Of a stretch of DNA of 64,000 nt, positions 11,853 to 23,127 are shown piece after piece (the first letter of the stretch is position 1; each line of letters opens with the position of its first letter). The stretch is from assembly GCA_905147135.1 (NCBI GenBank), contig LR990060.1, positions 13,842,001 through 13,906,000 on the forward strand, written 5' to 3'. The notes below the pieces were generated by a model. The model was not told the origin of the DNA and did not search any database. It saw only the letters and a list, made by a program, of their open reading frames with translations. The translations under genes and the position numbers were made by a program. The stretch is from Blastobasis lacticolella (taxonomy: Eukaryota > Arthropoda > Insecta > Lepidoptera > Blastobasidae).

Positions 11853-12884
11853 GTATACATCACAGAAATCGCGCTGCCAGAAATAAGAGGCTGCTTATCA
11901 TCAGTACTGAAGATCCTCAACCAGATCGGAATACTCATCGCCTTCTCCGTCGGAGCGTACTTCAACTGGCAACAGCTGGCATTAGTCGTTGCGGTAGCAC
12001 CAATATTTTTGTTCTGTGCCATGCTGTTTATCCCCGAAACGCCATCATCATTACTCCTGAGGGGAAAAGAAGAATTGGCTGCAGAATCCTTGCAATGGCT
12101 CCGAGGCCCTGACGCGGATATTCGGCAAGAACTAGCCACGATCAGAAGCAACATAATAGCCAGCAAGCAGTACCGCGACAGTAAGACAAGCAAGTTGCGA
12201 GTGCTCTTCTCGAAACGGCTCACTAGACCTGTCCTCATCACGTGTGGTCTGATGTTCTTCCAAAGATTCACCGGGGCACACGTTTTTAGCTTTTATGCTG
12301 TGCCTCTCTTCAAGAAGACTTTCAAAATGATGAGTCCTCATGGGGGTGCTATCGCTACCAGTATTGTTCAACTGCTAGCTTCTTGTCTATCTGGATTGCT
12401 CATAGACAATGTTGGAAGACTGCCTCTGCTGTTAGTAAGCGGAGTGATGATGTCTATAGCTCTAGCAGGGTTTGGTTCCTATTTGTATTATGACGATGTC
12501 TTCAGCAAGACTGCAGGTGCATCTCATATGGATACAGGGTCTTACGACTGGATACCTTTGATTTGTGTTTTAACGTTTACTATAGCCTTCTCGTTAGGTA
12601 TAAGTCCAATTTCCTCGCTTTTGATTGGAGAGTTGTTCCCTCTAGAATACAGGAGTACAGGTAGTGCTTTAGCCACGAGTTTTAGTCACCTATGTGGATT
12701 CTTAAATGTGAAGACGAAGGCTGATTTCCAGGACCTAATAGGATTGTATGGTTTGTTCTGGTTGTATGCTGGTATTTCAGTCTTCGGACTTCTGTTTGTA
12801 GTGTTCTTCGTGCCAGAGACGAAAGGGCGTGAAATTGATGAAATGGACCCCAGGTACATCGAATCCCTTTGCATCAACCGATAG
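11853..12884 (+). CDS. Sugar porter (Tret1-like MFS), terminal exon
   Basis: Last coding exon of the transporter begun upstream: 343 codons plus a TAG stop at 12882-12884. The acceptor is TTTTGTCCACAG ending at 11852 and the phase 0 matches the previous donor. Family landmarks occur in order: VYITEIALPEIRG after TM4; the PETPSSLL version of the PESPRWL motif before the cytoplasmic loop; a charged loop with ELATIR; GLMFFQRFTGAHVFSFYA (TM7 QQ/QR-G region); NVGRLPLLL (the second GRR-type loop); GELFPLEYRSTGSA (E-R motif after TM10); and VPETKGREIDEM near the C-terminus. Together with the upstream exon this covers TM2 to TM12. There is no internal stop or frameshift, so it reads as a functional gene. 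Trehalose is the usual substrate of the closest insect subfamily, but substrate cannot be fixed from sequence. Confidence 0.92.
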   Translation, partial: VYITEIALPEIRGCLSSVLKILNQIGILIAFSVGAYFNWQQLALVVAVAPIFLFCAMLFIPETPSSLLLRGKEELAAESLQWLRGPDADIRQELATIRSNIIASKQYRDSKTSKLRVLFSKRLTRPVLITCGLMFFQRFTGAHVFSFYAVPLFKKTFKMMSPHGGAIATSIVQLLASCLSGLLIDNVGRLPLLLVSGVMMSIALAGFGSYLYYDDVFSKTAGASHMDTGSYDWIPLICVLTFTIAFSLGISPISSLLIGELFPLEYRSTGSALATSFSHLCGFLNVKTKADFQDLIGLYGLFWLYAGISVFGLLFVVFFVPETKGREIDEMDPRYIESLCINR

Positions 12885-14370
12885 TATACAACCAATGCTG
12901 TCTTTGGCATTTATCTTTAGACACTATTGTGTCCCGTAGCAGCTTTAAATAGAACTATCCGAGTATTGCTTTTATTAACTTGGATCGTTTCTCTGTAGCG
13001 AGTTTGAGGACCTCGTTTCTTTTGACTGTAGCTATTATGTTCATACTAGTTTCACATGGTTTAGCTACATTTCGCCCAGAAACATGGTATTAAAATGTGT
13101 GGCTTCCAGTACTCAGGTATTACAGAAAGGTTTTGTGCTTCCAATCAAACGATTTAGTATTATTGTAGTCATGAACGGTGTTATTCTATTGAAGAATATC
13201 ATAATATCTAATTGAATTTCTTCAATCATATTCGGTATGTTAGTAACAATAATAATAATAAGCTATTGTCGTAATAATTGTTTCTAGTGGAAGATGTTGT
13301 TGCAATTTGTTGTTTGTAGTAATAGTTATATTATTGTAATACTTCTACAGTATTTCCTGTGACTTAAGATAAAGTTTGACACTCTGTGCCTTACACATGT
13401 TCCTTTCCATTTTAAGGAAAGATTTTTCCTTGTATTTTACTCACTATTTCATTATATTGACTGAGAAATTAAGTATATAACTATTTACTTTGAAATTGTA
13501 ATGTATTTAGCATTTAAAGTGCTTTCTTCTTGTAGTTATTCAACGACTTTCTAGAATCCAGTTTTATCCGATGCTCACTTAAATGTAATAGCTCAAGCAA
13601 CGAAATTAATGATTTTACGGGTATTCTTTACTATCTATGGTAAATAATAACCTAGTTTAAACTGAGTTACAAAAATTGCATTTGGGGTCTTTGGATTCGA
13701 TTCGGGGTATTTAGATTTTGATCTAAATACCAAAATAAAATAAAAAATGAAATGTGTTGGATTTCGATCCAACAAAACTTTATAAAGATCGTGAATTTCA
13801 AGTCTTCAAAATGCAATTTTTGTGGCAAGGTTACTGACGCATATGAAAATAATAGTGTCATAATAAGATTTAAAATATACTTTTATCCGATCATAATAAT
13901 ATTATAGTAACCTTGAATAATTAAATTTTTATCATTCTATCAAATGTGAATTACCTATTAATATTCAAAGATGCCAGTGACTATTTTATTAAAAATAATG
14001 AAATCGATATTTTGGTAAATGAAGTACCTATGAAATTATAAATTTAAGTGAATGTTATTGATAAAGATCATGTTGTAACGTCGATAAATGTAATTTTTAT
14101 TACGGACTAGACAGTTTTTAACGGTTTGGTGCTACCAATGGTGTCTTGCATTTTGGAAGAAACTTTATAAAATTATACATAATTAATAAAATGTTATATT
14201 AATAGATAATATTCTATAGAACAGTATTAAGTTTGTTAACTGTAAATAGTTTTATAACCTAGGTTGTATGTACTAGTGATCATTGTATTTTAAGCGATTT
14301 ACGGGTGTTAGCAGCTATTTTGAGAAATATGTGACAAGTTTATAATTTATCGACATAAAAAAGTCCATTA
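12885..14370 (+). other. Probable 3' UTR and downstream unique sequence of the sugar porter
   Basis: This AT-rich stretch follows the stop codon and has no recognised repeat family. Candidate polyadenylation signals AATAAA occur at 13734-13739 and 14185-14190. It contains the nested hairpin structure described at 13669-13823. How far the transcript extends is inferred, not seen. Confidence 0.4.
13669..13823. other. Nested inverted repeats (three-way junction) in putative 3' UTR
   Basis: ACAAAAATTGCATTT at 13669-13683 is exactly reverse-complementary to 13809-13823. Inside this outer pair sit two perfect hairpins: GTATTTAGAT at 13707-13716 pairs with 13721-13730 across a 4-nt loop, and GTTGGAT at 13756-13762 pairs with 13767-13773 across loop TTCG. 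The layout would fold as a three-way junction in RNA or extrude as a cruciform in DNA. It may be an RNA regulatory element of the transporter mRNA, or a small degraded inverted-repeat transposon. Confidence 0.6.
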
Positions 14371-14381
14371 TTGATCTAGAC

Positions 14382-14607
14382 GGCCCGGTCCGGGTTTGGC
14401 CCGCAGGCCGAAATGACTGATGCATAAAATTATTATGTTTCCTCACGCGTCCCAAACGCAGTTAAAAAATTTGTTTAAAAAAATTTCTCCCTGACTGTCC
14501 TAAAATCATTTTTAAGGACGTTTTTAACTACGGGCCAAAACGCCTGAGGAAAAATAGTAATTAGATGTCAGTCGTTTCGGCTTGCGGGCCTAACTCAGAC
14601 CAGGCTA
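14382..14607. mobile_element. Long imperfect palindrome (fold-back element)
   Basis: The left arm GGCCCGCAGGCCGAAATGAC is matched by GTCGTTTCGGCTTGCGGGCC on the right. The arms continue inward through CCTCACGCGTCCCAAACGC and its partner for about 90 bp each. It is non-coding and MITE-like; no clear TSD is seen. Confidence 0.65.
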
Positions 14608-14629
14608 AACACCCGAACACTCGAGATGG

Positions 14630-14845
14630 AAAACTAACCAAATTGGATCATGGTTACATTCAGTCGCCTGAATGAGCAGGTTTCATCGCAATGTTTTCCC
14701 TCACCGTACTGGCTAGGATTATATTTGTAACGACTGTAATTACCTGAACTGCCAAACTCTGAATCATGGTTAAGAACCTGGAGCCTCGTACGCGAAAGCC
14801 CAACCGTTGTATCACTACAAGAGTTGGGCTCTCGCGTACCGTCAA
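14630..14845. repeat. Rearranged SINE-A fragments
   Basis: 14630-14720 matches SINE-A in reverse (GGATCATGGTTACATTCAGT). 14735-14800 matches its 3' part in the forward direction. A hairpin then follows, formed by CGTACGCGAAAGCCCAAC and its partner near 14823. Confidence 0.65.
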
Positions 14846-15189
14846 GATGATTATTTACTTTACAAATACATCAAAATTCGAATTACAGGCTTGTCACATT
14901 TTCCTAAAACAATAGAAAGTGAGATAATAATATACAAATATCAAGGAGATGCCATAACGATAAGTAGACTTTATAATAATTTAAAACAATTGCTATTATA
15001 ATAATTGAATAATTTGTACTTAAAACAAAGTCGAATTTAAGGTGTTTCAAATAAAATTTACGAAAATTGAATCTATTGTTTTCATCCTTTCCATAACCTA
15101 TTTTTATATAGATAGATAAACATTTTATTGCTTATAAAACACAATATTATTTAACATATGAGTTAAATAATATTACATTACTTATCGCT

Positions 15190-15330
15190 ATTAGAGGTAT
15201 ATTAGAGGTCTCTTCAGAGACGGGCAACGCATTAGTGACTCCCCTGGTGTCGCTGATGTCCATAGGCGGCGGTGACCACTTTCCATCAGGTGGCCCGCTT
15301 GCCTGTTTGTCTGCCGTATAACATAAAAGT
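15190..15330 (+). repeat. Lb LINE tail
   Basis: AGAGGTATATTAGAGGTCTC to GGCCCGCTTGCCTGTTTGTC, the same segment as 63925-64000 and the complement of 34340-34600. Confidence 0.75.
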
Positions 15331-16858
15331 AATTTCTTCTAAACAACCTTTACAGAAATTGAGACAGGCATTTTTAAGCAGGTAGTGCAGTGGTGTGTGG
15401 TAGTGAGTCGTTTCTAATTTGTGGTCTATGACGACTCAATAATATAAAATAAGCGCCGTGTGGTGAGAAAAACATCACAGCTTTTAACTTTATCACTAAG
15501 CCAACATAATGAGGAAAATGTTAGTGAGTTAGTAAGTAATAATATAAGTCAGTAAGTTGCGGGTAATCCCCGAAACTACTGAACCAACTTCGTAAACTCC
15601 TTCTTTCACTAACAAGATGCTACATATCTGCCTTATTTCATTTGGTCATACATACTGACATACATACATACTCACGCCTGTTTTTTCCTACCCCTATGGG
15701 ATCAAAGGAGGTAAAAATAATATAATCCCGCTGGATAGTTTAATGTTTACAGAGATCCGAACTGTGCGCGGGTGAAATCCGCGGGGGACATATAGTCTAT
15801 ACTATCTATAGGTACTAATATTATGAAATGCAAATATTTGCTTGTGAGTTTTACTGCTGAACTGATTTTGAAAAATTATTTTACTAGTAGGAAGCTACAT
15901 TATTCCAAAGTGAACTTGGCTACTTTTTAAACCGGAAAAATATTAGGGTACCGCGGGAACGTTCAATATTTACAGAGATCCGAACTGCGCGCGGGTGAAA
16001 GCCGCTGGAAATTACTAGTAGAACGGCGTACCATCACGCAGGCTGTTTGCCATGTAAATAATATATTTTAAAATATTACTTTTTATTTTATTTTTTTGAA
16101 GGGACATAAATAATAGTATTTTTTGATATCCTAACACATTCACACCTACCTTTTTGGTTGTTTGATTTTTGTTAGGTAAGTTGAAAGTACTGTCAGCTGT
16201 AGAATGAACGGACCCGCAACCAGCATACTTCAATGTATGCTCTGGAGCTGACTGTACATAATTATTCTACGTGAAAGCATTACCGGAAATCATACAAAGC
16301 CATTGTCAATGCCACAATAGTAACCAGATTCTGTACAATAGCACACAATAGACAATGTGAAATATTTAAAATAAAACTGTTTGGGAGGCGCCACTGTCGC
16401 ATACAATGTAGCATTTTATTACTAAAATTTGTATTCCTATTTTGAACCGCTTACATTAGAGTTGCGGTAATTGTATCAAAAGGTAACTCGGTTTTGTTAT
16501 GGTGCAGTAGTCATCGTTATGTATGTAATACATTGAATGGGTGGTGATATCATTCATTTCTGGTATGTGACATAATTTGACTAAATTACCTATTAAGGTA
16601 GATTAATACTTACTATTAAAAATTTCAATCTTTACAATTTCTTTGTAATGCCTGACATTATTGTGTGAGCAGAAATTTAGTAAGGATAACTATTGTTATA
16701 AAGGATTTTGCTCCATTACTTTTGTAGGCGTCCCAATCCTAGCAATACAACGAAGTTTATGTAGCAAATACGAATTATCACCGTAAAACGATAATCACAA
16801 CCCAGGTCACACAGTCCACTTCTTCATATGACCCACCTCCATATCAGGGGGGGGGGGG
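15331..16858. other. Intergenic, no supported gene
   Basis: AT-rich. It contains two related blocks with CAGAGATCCGAACTG(T/C)GCGCGGGTGAAA (15749 and 15974), a common insect repeat remnant, and a poly-G run at 16849-16858. Nothing coding is recognised. Confidence 0.5.
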
Positions 16859-16988
16859 TTTGCAATAACCACTAATTTTGCTGCCGGCGAGTTGGAGATC
16901 GCAGTGTTTAAACGATACTGCCCATTTTCTGCTTATGTAGGTTACAAATGGTTATTTTTGTAATTTATTATCCGTATTCAGAAGCGTT

Positions 16989-17247
16989 GGCCGTGTGGTG
17001 TCCGGTAGAGTAGAATAGCACCAACCCCTTACACTCATGGATGTCGTACAAGGCGACTAATGTTTTCGAGGCAAAAGATCAAGAGTCTCCGTAGTCTAGA
17101 AAATAGGCAGCAGCATTTTCCATTGTTTTATTTAAACACTGCGATCTCCAACCCGCCTGCCAAGCGTGGAGATTATGGCAGTAACCTCCCCTTTCGTGGG
17201 AGAGGCCCTAAGTCCTGCAGTGGACTGTTACGGGCTGGGATGATGAA
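16989..17247 (+). mobile_element. SINE-C copy with 13-bp target-site duplication
   Basis: The forward copy starts GGCCGTGTGGTGTCCGG and ends GGCTGGGATGATGAA. ATTCAGAAGCGTT occurs on both sides (16976-16988 and 17248-17260). The TSD fixes both ends of the family and shows the element moved by reverse transcription into an Ld LINE tail. Confidence 0.88.
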
Positions 17248-17255
17248 ATTCAGAA

Positions 17256-17790
17256 GCGTTACTTTGAGGTCTCACAGTGCGTGCCAACTCACAGAGTGCC
17301 CGACAAACCTTGAGTGGCGATCGGCACTATGTATCCTTCAAAATTAACGATAAACTGTTATTCTATTAATCTCATCATCACCGCCATCACAGTTCACTGC
17401 AGGACTGACGGCCATAAAAGGGAAGGTTATTGCTATAATCTCCACGCTTGGCAGGTGGGTTAGATGATGCAGTGTTATAATAACAATGGGAAACGCTGCT
17501 GCCCATTTTCCAGCCTACGGAGACTCTAGCTAGATCTTGTGCCTCGAAAACATTAGTTGCCCTATATACGACACCCACGAGTGTAAGGGGGTTGGTGCTA
17601 TTCTACTCTGCCGGAAACCGCACGGCCTCTGCTAATCTGACATTATGTAAATCAACAAGCATCAAAAGCAAATTGACCAATCGTAAAGCGGCATTGAATG
17701 CAGTGTGTTCGTTTAGCAGACGATTACTATAAGAACGCATAGTAACGCTATTTTACTTGGACAAGTATTATTTATGATTACGGGTGTAAC
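17256..17790 (+). repeat. Ld-type LINE segment interrupted by SINE-C
   Basis: GTCTCACAGTGCGTGCCAAC and the later AAATTGACCAATCGTAAAGC match a continuous segment at 44642-44860. The two halves are separated by the SINE-C at 17373-17632. Confidence 0.7.
17373..17632 (-). mobile_element. SINE-C copy, reverse, with short TSD
   Basis: Spans CATCATCACC to CCGCACGGCCTCTGC. TAATCT lies at 17367-17372 and 17633-17638. It sits tail to tail with the copy at 16989. Confidence 0.8.
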
Positions 17791-18189
17791 TGTAAGTCAT
17801 TTACTGTACCTGTAAGTTTAAGGGGCTAATCTCTGCCTACATCTACGGAAAAAAAGCGTGACATTTTGTATGTATGTGTAGCGACATCTATCGCTCCAAT
17901 TGGGAAACTCATCAATACTCACATTACGAGTACACGAACACAAGGTTCGCAATCATCTGTACATAGATGGCGCTGACCGTTCCTACATCGCGCTAGATAA
18001 GTGCAACCAACTTCTTCGATATTAATAGTTCTTCCGACGATCCCCGGCACAACACCCGGTCAGATGGGTAATTACCCTTTTCCACGTTCTCCATCTTCCC
18101 TTGCCAACATTGGCGGCTACCTTATCCCTTCACCTACAAATATGTAAAGCTTCAGCGGCAGAGGTGACTTGTTAAATCTGTGGATGTAG

Positions 18190-18487
18190 TGTTATGTAAC
18201 AGAGTTCGAATGTCGCCAACAATGAGACATGGATAAGAAGGAACGTGACGGAAAAAGAAACTTACATGTCCCGCTTGTAAAACAAGAATAATTACGTTTT
18301 GGAAAAAGACCTAGCGGATTCCTTAACGGATTTATGATTCTTGTCAAATATGTCAACATTTGACGTAGTAGACATTGGCACCAAAGCTAGACAGTATAAA
18401 CCGACTAATTTTAAATGGTATACAATAACGAAGGCGAGTTATTACGGTTATAGACTACTCAATAGCGTCAAGTTATATTTCCTCTAT
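18190..18487 (+). repeat. Dispersed 280-bp repeat, copy 2
   Basis: Aligns with the complement of 3674-3950 throughout, with a small internal insertion near 18420-18445. No long ORF is shared, so it looks like a non-autonomous element. Confidence 0.75.
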
Positions 18488-19037
18488 ATAGTGTATAATT
18501 GCCAGTACAATAAATTTAGTATTCCCTATATGTGTGATTGTAATAATGCTATATTCTACCCTTCAAAGCACCATACAACCTAACGTTTAATCCAACCCAT
18601 TCCTCCAAGAATTCATGCAATGGTAACAAACAGGAATGTTTGCTAATGCCCCAGCTGTACACCGCGCAACATAGCCAGAGCAGAACACTTGAGACCGCAG
18701 CATCGTAAACTTCGAACCGTGTACAATAAGATAATAAACTCGAGTGGACGGCTGTATCTGATTAAATGGGGATGGGATATTGGTTTGGACATAGACTTGA
18801 AGACTGTGGAGAACAAAGAAGGCATTAAAAGAACATTATCGCTAAATACATAAAACTTCTCCATTTCAGGTCAAAGTAAGGCGTGTTGTTTATTAGTTTT
18901 TTACAGATCGCAGCAATTATACAACACTATAGGTGAGAAAAATATTGTTTTTTTCCGACAATCGTCCGCCATCTTGAATTCAAAGCTTCCGGTCTAAAAT
19001 AGACTGCCTCGAAATTTATGTTCAACATATCCACTTT

Positions 19038-19351
19038 GAGAAATGAGGAGATCCGCAAGCGAACCAAGGTCACCGACATAGCTCTAAGGATTGCCAGACT
19101 GAAGTGGCAGTGGGCAGGGCACATAGCTCGAAGAACAGATGGCCGATGGGGCAGTAAAGTTCTCGAGTGGCGACCACGTACCGGTAGACGCAGCGTGGGT
19201 AGGCCTCCTACAAGGTGGACCGACGACCTGGTAAGGATCGCAGGTACCAGCTGGATGCGGAAAGCACAGGACCGGTCTTTGTGGAGATCTCTGGGGGAGG
19301 CCTATGCCCATCAGTGGGCGTCTTCTGGCTGATATGATGATGATGATGATG
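19038..19351 (+). mobile_element. 5'-truncated RTE-like LINE with intact TSD
   Basis: One open frame encodes about 100 residues of ORF2 C-terminus: WQWAGHIARRTDGRWG, then GRPPTRWTDDLVRIAG and WRSLGEAYAHQWASSG, then stop. A GATGAT tail follows. ATATCCACTTT is present at 19027-19037 and 19352-19362. It differs by about one base from the copy at 28807. Confidence 0.9.
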
Positions 19352-19523
19352 ATATCCACTTTTCCTAAAATGCCGGCAGAAGTGTTAAAATGGCCATTTT
19401 AGATAATGTAAACCGGTCTACACATGGCGGCGCTGGAGATAGAACTCGGCACGTCTCGCTTACAAGTCGGGCCCTTTAGTTATTAGGCCACCAACGTTCC
19501 GCGACAGATTATTATTTAAAAAA

Positions 19524-19993
19524 ATCTGACCTCTGTGATCCTGCTACCAGGGGAATCTGACAAGATTAGATCATGGTTACACATTTAGTCGCCTGAATGC
19601 GCAGGTTTCATCACCATATTTACCCTCACCGTAAGAGCTTCGGTTCATCATCATCATCACAGCCCATAACAGTCCACTGCAGGACTTCGGGCCTCTCCCA
19701 CGAAAAGGGAGGTCATTGCCATAATCTACACGCTTGGCAGGCGGGTTGGAGATCGCAGTGCAGTTGATGTAAATCTACCCAGAAAGATGCTGCTGCCCAC
19801 CTTTTGGATTTGTCCCTTAGTCGCCTCTTACGACACCCACGGGAAGAGATGGGGTGGTGCTATTCTTTGAGGTGGCGGTACCACACACCACTTCGAGCTT
19901 CGGTAAGCATTCAACTAATGTACATAACTCAGAAAAGAGTCATTATTACATGGCCGCAGTGAGCTTCGAACCCGGTACCTCTCGCCGACGCTA
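19524..19993 (-). repeat. SINE-A copy split by SINE-C
   Basis: The SINE-A body at 19524-19644 continues at 19895-19993 with the tRNA-like head (GAACCCGGTACCTCTCGC). Confidence 0.85.
19645..19894 (-). mobile_element. SINE-C nested in SINE-A, 10-bp TSD
   Basis: GAGCTTCGGT at 19635-19644 is repeated at 19895-19904. Between them lies a SINE-C variant with an ATC-rich tail on the left. Removing it restores a continuous SINE-A. Confidence 0.9.
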
Positions 19994-20245
19994 CTCTGTG
20001 AAACTTTATTAATGTTCCGAAATTATACCCTGGTCTGTAGGCTTACCCCATCACTACTTGGCCTGCACTGGCTTAACGAGATCCGTATTGGATTCTATTT
20101 CGATAGGTACATCGTTAAAATAAATTTTAACGAACGGCCAGGGGCTGCAGCTGCTAACGCTACGGAGGTTCCGCATATTCACTTCGGAGTTTGAAACTCG
20201 TAGTAGTTGTTACTATTTCGAAGTTCTACTAAGTAACCAGTAATC

Positions 20246-20545
20246 ATCTTGGCGTTAATGTCCCGGTTGTGCTCTCGAGAACGAGGGCATAGGGTCCGCC
20301 TTGACCATGATCCAGGATTTGGGGGTCAGGTAATTACAGTGGAGCGACTACCATCTGACCTCAGCGACCCAGCTACCAGGTGAACCTGACCAGATTGAAT
20401 CATGGTTACAAATTCAGTTGCCTAAATTTGCAGGTTTCATTACGATGTTTTCCTCGTAAGAGCATCGGTTAGAATTAAGCTAATATACACAACTCAGAAA
20501 AGAGTCATTGGCCGCTTCGAGATTCGGTACCTCTTGCTTACGAAT
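20246..20545 (-). repeat. SINE-A copy
   Basis: Reverse copy from CTTGGCGTTAATGTCCCGG to the GGTACCTCTTGCTTACGA head. It is flanked on both sides by diverged copies of GTTACTATTTCGAAGT. Confidence 0.85.
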
Positions 20546-20604
20546 TTTACAGTCACATTTTACCGACTAATTTGTAACTAGTAGTATTTATTACTATTTC
20601 GAAG

Positions 20605-20820
20605 TACCTTAAGTAACTTGGAGCCATATTGGTCGTGAACTGTGCGGTCCCAAAGGAACTTCCCCCCATGCACACTAAGGTTGTGGATCGAACTCAATTA
20701 GGAGGTTATCAAAGGGGTGAAAAGGTTTTGGCATCGGTGATGCACCTGGTATTGCAAACGTCCATAAGCTGCGGTGACTGCTTACCATCAGGCTGGCTGT
20801 AAGCTAGTTAGGCACCTTTG
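20605..20820 (+). repeat. La LINE tail
   Basis: GAACTGTGCGGTCCCAAAGG to CCATCAGGCTGGCTGTAAGC. The frame resembles a LINE ORF2 end but is broken. Confidence 0.75.
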
Positions 20821-20913
20821 TTGAATAACAAATAACAAAAAGAACTACCTACTCCTGCTGTTTTAATTTAGTACATATTTTATTTTAGTAGATATTTAAT
20901 GTTTTATCTATAA

Positions 20914-21165
20914 GAGCGTCAGGGGCCTAATGGTTAGGGTCCGACTCGTAAGCGAGAGGAACCGGGTACGAATTCAGCGTCACCATATACAAATGACTTT
21001 GTTCTAAGTAATGTACATTAACCGATGCTCTTACGGTGAGTGAATGTGTTACATGATTCAATCTGACCAGGTTTCCAACAGGCTTACAAAGGTCATACGG
21101 CTGTCACTCCACTGTAATAATCTATCTAATTTGTCAAATCCTAGATTATGGTGGCCAGGACCTCT
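20914..21165 (+). repeat. SINE-A copy, diverged
   Basis: Head GAGCGTCAGGGGCCTAATGG, then GACTCGTAAGCGAGAGGAAC; the B box is damaged (GGGTACGAATTC). Confidence 0.75.
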
Positions 21166-21950
21166 TGCTGGGGAGACCAGTAAACCACTCAGGGCATCAT
21201 ATGGGATCATATTGATGTAAAAATTGCTGCGCCATACCGGGTCCATATTGTATTTACATTATTACTGTAATAACTTTGTGGAAGCAATTAAATATAAATA
21301 AATAAATAATACAATTTATTGTACAAATTTAGTTTTTATGTTAGTTATTATATAAATAAATTAAGTTTCATATTTAAGGGCTTCAAATACGATACTCCGA
21401 AAGTCATATTATATCGCCGATAATGGCCATGTATTGCGGAACTCTATCGTCTCTATTATCACGTAGAGATGATTTCTCCAACGTTAACGAGAGGAAACTC
21501 AGAACGCCCGGCCGACTCTACAACGCTATTGATCAAATAGTAACTGGGACTCTATGTGCCTCTACTGTATTCTTGTATGGGATTAGGTGGGAAACTTGTA
21601 TGAAAAAAAAAGGTTAATGTAATGATAATAAATAAATAAAATAGAATAGAAAGCCTTTATTCACGTGACAAAAACACCACAATACTATGAAACATTCTAC
21701 ATGTCTCAACTTGTAAAAAAAAAAAAAAAATACAGAAATTCTTATTAAGTAGGTTAGGTGGATATTATAAAATAAATATGAGTAAATTTATACTTGTTCA
21801 GGTGTTCCGACTTCTTTCCATCGGTTAGATTATTGTGTGACATGTATATGTCCACCTGCCCACTGGTGAAATAGATCCAAGCATAAACCACATTGTCGCA
21901 CTCACTACGGTCCTGAGGGACCTCTCCTTTGTTATAAATTATGTGTTATT

Positions 21951-22125
21951 TATTTTATTTATTTATTTAACAGTTTATTGTTCACACGATAGAGCATACA
22001 GTTATGTAACAGAAGATAAAGACCCAACAGGCACTGCTTATCTCTAGAAAGAAATCTCTTCCAGCAGGCCTACCAGAGAGAGATGATATAATAGACGCCG
22101 ATAAGACGTGCACAATAAAACAAAA
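21951..22125 (-). repeat. LINE 3' tail, GCACAATAAACAG type
   Basis: Reverse copy of the tail also seen at 3541; starts TTATTTATTTATTTAACAGT. Confidence 0.75.
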
Positions 22126-22666
22126 AAATATATGTATGTATTTACATATTAAATATACCTACATACATATATATTATTATAAACTACATACAATAACTAT
22201 GTCTAAATACATACCTATACTATTATAAATACATATACTAAAGGCACTATAACACATTCATAGTGTTATTATTAACGAATATTAGAAATATGAAAGAGAA
22301 TATGCTGTTTCCCAGCGCCGTCTACGCGCCTGTCGTCGTGGCTTGTTGAAGTGTCCAAAGTTGTTGGCTAAATATCTATAGAGGACCGAGCTATTCCGTC
22401 TCTGGGTCGGCACTGTAGCATTCCCAAGTGTCCCGATTTTTGCCGGATGGCCTGCAAATAAGACGATTTTTTAATATCTTACTCTCATGTAGAGCTTGAT
22501 AAGGGAGTCAATTGACACAGAACCAATAGAAGTCTTTAATAGATTTTGAAATTGGAAGTAACAGGCCCTCTACCTAAGTCTTTTATGGGATCCATACCAA
22601 GGTGGACGGCGCGACCGGAATTAAAAACCTTCTAGCTAATTACTACCAGAAAATTCTTAAAAACAA

Positions 22667-22738
22667 TGCGTTGGCCGAGAATCGAACTCGGATCAACTGC
22701 TTGGAAGGCAACTATGCTGACCATTACACCACCAACGC
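22667..22738 (-). tRNA. tRNA-Gly(TCC), intact
   Basis: Identical over all 72 nt to the copy at 11084. A run of five T (five A at 22659-22663 on the + strand) terminates transcription. Its 3' flank (about 22600-22666) matches those of the copies at 23530 and 34122, which shows duplication together with surrounding DNA. Confidence 0.96.
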
Positions 22739-22792
22739 ATGTATTGGTGCCTCTCAATTTGTGAGTTGTCTACGAATTATTGTATTGTTTTT

Positions 22793-22806
22793 GTTTATAC
22801 AGCTGG
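22793..22806 (-). promoter_or_regulatory. Upstream element of tRNA-Gly gene at 22667
   Basis: CCAGCTGTATAAAC on the - strand; TATAAA lies 56 bp from the gene start. Confidence 0.5.
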
Positions 22807-22856
22807 CTTTAATAAAATCGAGCGGATATACCGTGCGATTTAATCATTCTAATAAT

Positions 22857-23080
22857 ACGTTTGGACAAATTCACACAGCGTTATCTAGCCCCAAAGTAGG
22901 CAAAGCTTCTGTTATGGGTGTTAGATAACTGATAAACTACTTACATTTTTTTTTTTAAATACATACTTATTATACATACTACACCCAGACGCGTAATAGA
23001 AATTAAAATTCATTATTTCAATTTGTTATGTTATGTATGTTATGTTTGGTATGTTAACCAATTGAACTACTTAGGTCGTG
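22857..23080 (-). repeat. SINE-B copy, head damaged
   Basis: Matches the body of the SINE-B copy at 57728 (GGACAAATTCACACAGCG; CACCCAGACGCGTAATAG). The tRNA half is replaced by a TATGT-rich stretch. Confidence 0.7.
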
Positions 23081-23127
23081 AATAATATAATTATTGCTAT
23101 ATAGGATTTCGTAACAATAATATTTAT

